From positions 4,042 to 9,945 of the forward strand of contig DBCW01000035.1 in NCBI GenBank assembly GCA_002293265.1: a stretch of DNA of 5,904 nt, given 5' to 3'. Below are positions 4,905-5,904 of the stretch, piece after piece. How positions within the stretch are numbered: position 1 is the stretch's first letter; every line of letters starts with the position of its first letter. Origin of the DNA: Eggerthellales bacterium UBA948 (GTDB lineage Bacteria; Actinomycetota; Coriobacteriia; Coriobacteriales; UBA8131). The translations under genes and the position numbers were made by a program. The notes under the pieces were generated by a model that had not been told where the DNA came from, ran no database searches, and saw nothing but the letters and a program-made list of their open reading frames with translations.

Positions 4905-5904
4905 TGCAGTCAGGACTTATAGCCATAATCAAGAAAGAGTTTTCGCGTTTCTTTACTGATCGTCGCATGATGCTCACTACCCTTATACTACCGGGTCTGA
5001 TGATCTATGTGCTCTACACATTCATGGGCTCAGCTATGGGTAGCTTTATGAGTGTTGACGAGGATTACAAGCCTTCGGTCTACTCAACAAACACACCGGC
5101 TTCGATATCTGCGCTGTTAAAAGACGCTACCGTAGAAACCGTTGATGTTACGGCTAGTGAAGTTGATAGCATCAAGCAGCGCATCACCGATCAAGAGGCA
5201 GACCTTTTAATCATGTTTCCTGCCGGGTTTGAAGAAACACTGGCAACGCGCAACGCAGATGCTGCCGCATACTCCTCACCCAATATTGAGATTTATTACA
5301 ATGGCACACGCATTGAGTCTCAAGCGGCATACTCATTGGTTTCTGAAGTATTGAGCTCTTACAAAAACGCCTTATCCCCCACCTTTGACATCAACGCCGG
5401 CACCGGTGCATATAACTTAGCCACCGAGCAAGACTCTGCCGGCATGATCTTTGCCATGATTTTGCCGATGGTGCTGTTGATGTTCCTGTTCAGCGGCTGT
5501 ATGGCAATCGCACCGGAGTCAATTGCCGGGGAGAAAGAGCGCGGCACTATCGCCACCATGCTGGTCACACCTTTGGGGCGCTGGGAGCTGGCGTTGGGCA
5601 AGATCATCAGCTTGGCCGTAATTGCCTTGCTATCTGGCATCTCCAGTTTTATCGGCCTGATATTGTCGCTGCCAAACCTTATGAGTCTGGGTGGTGCTGG
5701 GGGAACCGGTGTAGATGCCTTGGTCTATGGAGTTGGCGATTACGCAATGATACTTGGTATTGTGCTTGCCACCGTCTTGCTGTTCATTGGTATCCTCTCC
5801 GTAGTTTCAGCCTTTGCAAAGTCTGTTAAGGAAGCCGGAACTATGATCACGCCACTGATGATTATCGTCATGCTTATAGGTATAACCGGAATGATCTCGC
5901 AAGA
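4904..5904 (+). CDS. ABC-2 type permease, NatB-like, C-terminus cut off by the window edge
   Basis: About 333 residues are visible of an expected 390-420. The first membrane segment is at about 22-46, followed by a long extracytoplasmic domain (about 50-175). Further membrane segments lie at about 180-203, 231-256, 281-305 and 314-333. Between the second and third is ESIAGEKERGTIATMLVTP (205-223), the hallmark coupling region of NatB/ABC-2 exporters, which contacts the ATPase. The gene begins at ATG 4904, sharing one base with the ATPase stop (TAATG), with a strong GGAGGAGGT at 4889-4897, so translation is coupled and the two subunits should be made together. The extracytoplasmic domain matches the subfamily, but the substrate cannot be told. 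The protein acts in the cytoplasmic membrane. Confidence 0.9.
   Translation, partial: MQSGLIAIIKKEFSRFFTDRRMMLTTLILPGLMIYVLYTFMGSAMGSFMSVDEDYKPSVYSTNTPASISALLKDATVETVDVTASEVDSIKQRITDQEADLLIMFPAGFEETLATRNADAAAYSSPNIEIYYNGTRIESQAAYSLVSEVLSSYKNALSPTFDINAGTGAYNLATEQDSAGMIFAMILPMVLLMFLFSGCMAIAPESIAGEKERGTIATMLVTPLGRWELALGKIISLAVIALLSGISSFIGLILSLPNLMSLGGAGGTGVDALVYGVGDYAMILGIVLATVLLFIGILSVVSAFAKSVKEAGTMITPLMIIVMLIGITGMISQ

Noticed and set aside
5359..5640. Minus-strand open frame of 93 codons inside the permease gene
   Set aside because: It is antisense to the ABC-2 permease, whose coupling motif is conserved in the plus frame.

Overview
The window looks like a bacterial chromosome segment of moderate GC (judged by eye, not computed). 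The leftward block yebC - DUF3866 gene - xerD is chromosomal housekeeping. The DUF3866 family and the style of the YebC and Xer proteins suggest a Gram-positive lineage, perhaps Actinomycetota of the Coriobacteriia type. That placement is inference from protein appearance and is weak.

Layout from left to right. Positions 1-731 (minus) hold the N-terminal four fifths of a Xer tyrosine recombinase, cut by the window edge. Positions 741-1874 (minus) hold a complete DUF3866 protein, only 9 bases upstream of the recombinase and probably coupled to it. Positions 1917-2675 (minus) hold yebC. Positions 2676-2952 carry no gene but are rich in structure: a GC stem-loop in the yebC leader (2697-2717), a 169-base gapless imperfect palindrome (2729-2897), a weak terminator-like hairpin (2913-2930) and an extra partial copy of the palindrome's end (2941-2961) that runs into the 3' end of the next gene. 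Positions 2953-3728 (minus) hold a vapBC/fitAB-type toxin-antitoxin pair with a 4-base overlap. Positions 3729-3878 are a divergent control region with a good promoter in each direction, an operator-like palindrome over the vapB -10 box, and a pair of direct repeats bracketing the rightward promoter. Positions 3879-5904 (plus) hold a three-gene operon: a small Xre-type repressor, a NatA-like ABC ATPase and a NatB-like ABC-2 permease, the last cut by the right edge.

How the parts work together. YebC (translation factor or regulator), DUF3866 (unknown function) and XerD (chromosome dimer resolution or related recombination) lie in one direction and could share a transcript. VapB and VapC form an autoregulated toxin-antitoxin unit. 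The small HTH protein probably controls its own promoter and so the export pump encoded behind it.

The most interesting item is the 169-base palindrome. Its arms pair without a gap over 82 positions, and 14 of the 23 departures from perfect complementarity are G.U-compatible in the plus-strand RNA, against only 1 in the minus-strand RNA. It may be a MITE-like mobile repeat, a structured RNA, or both.
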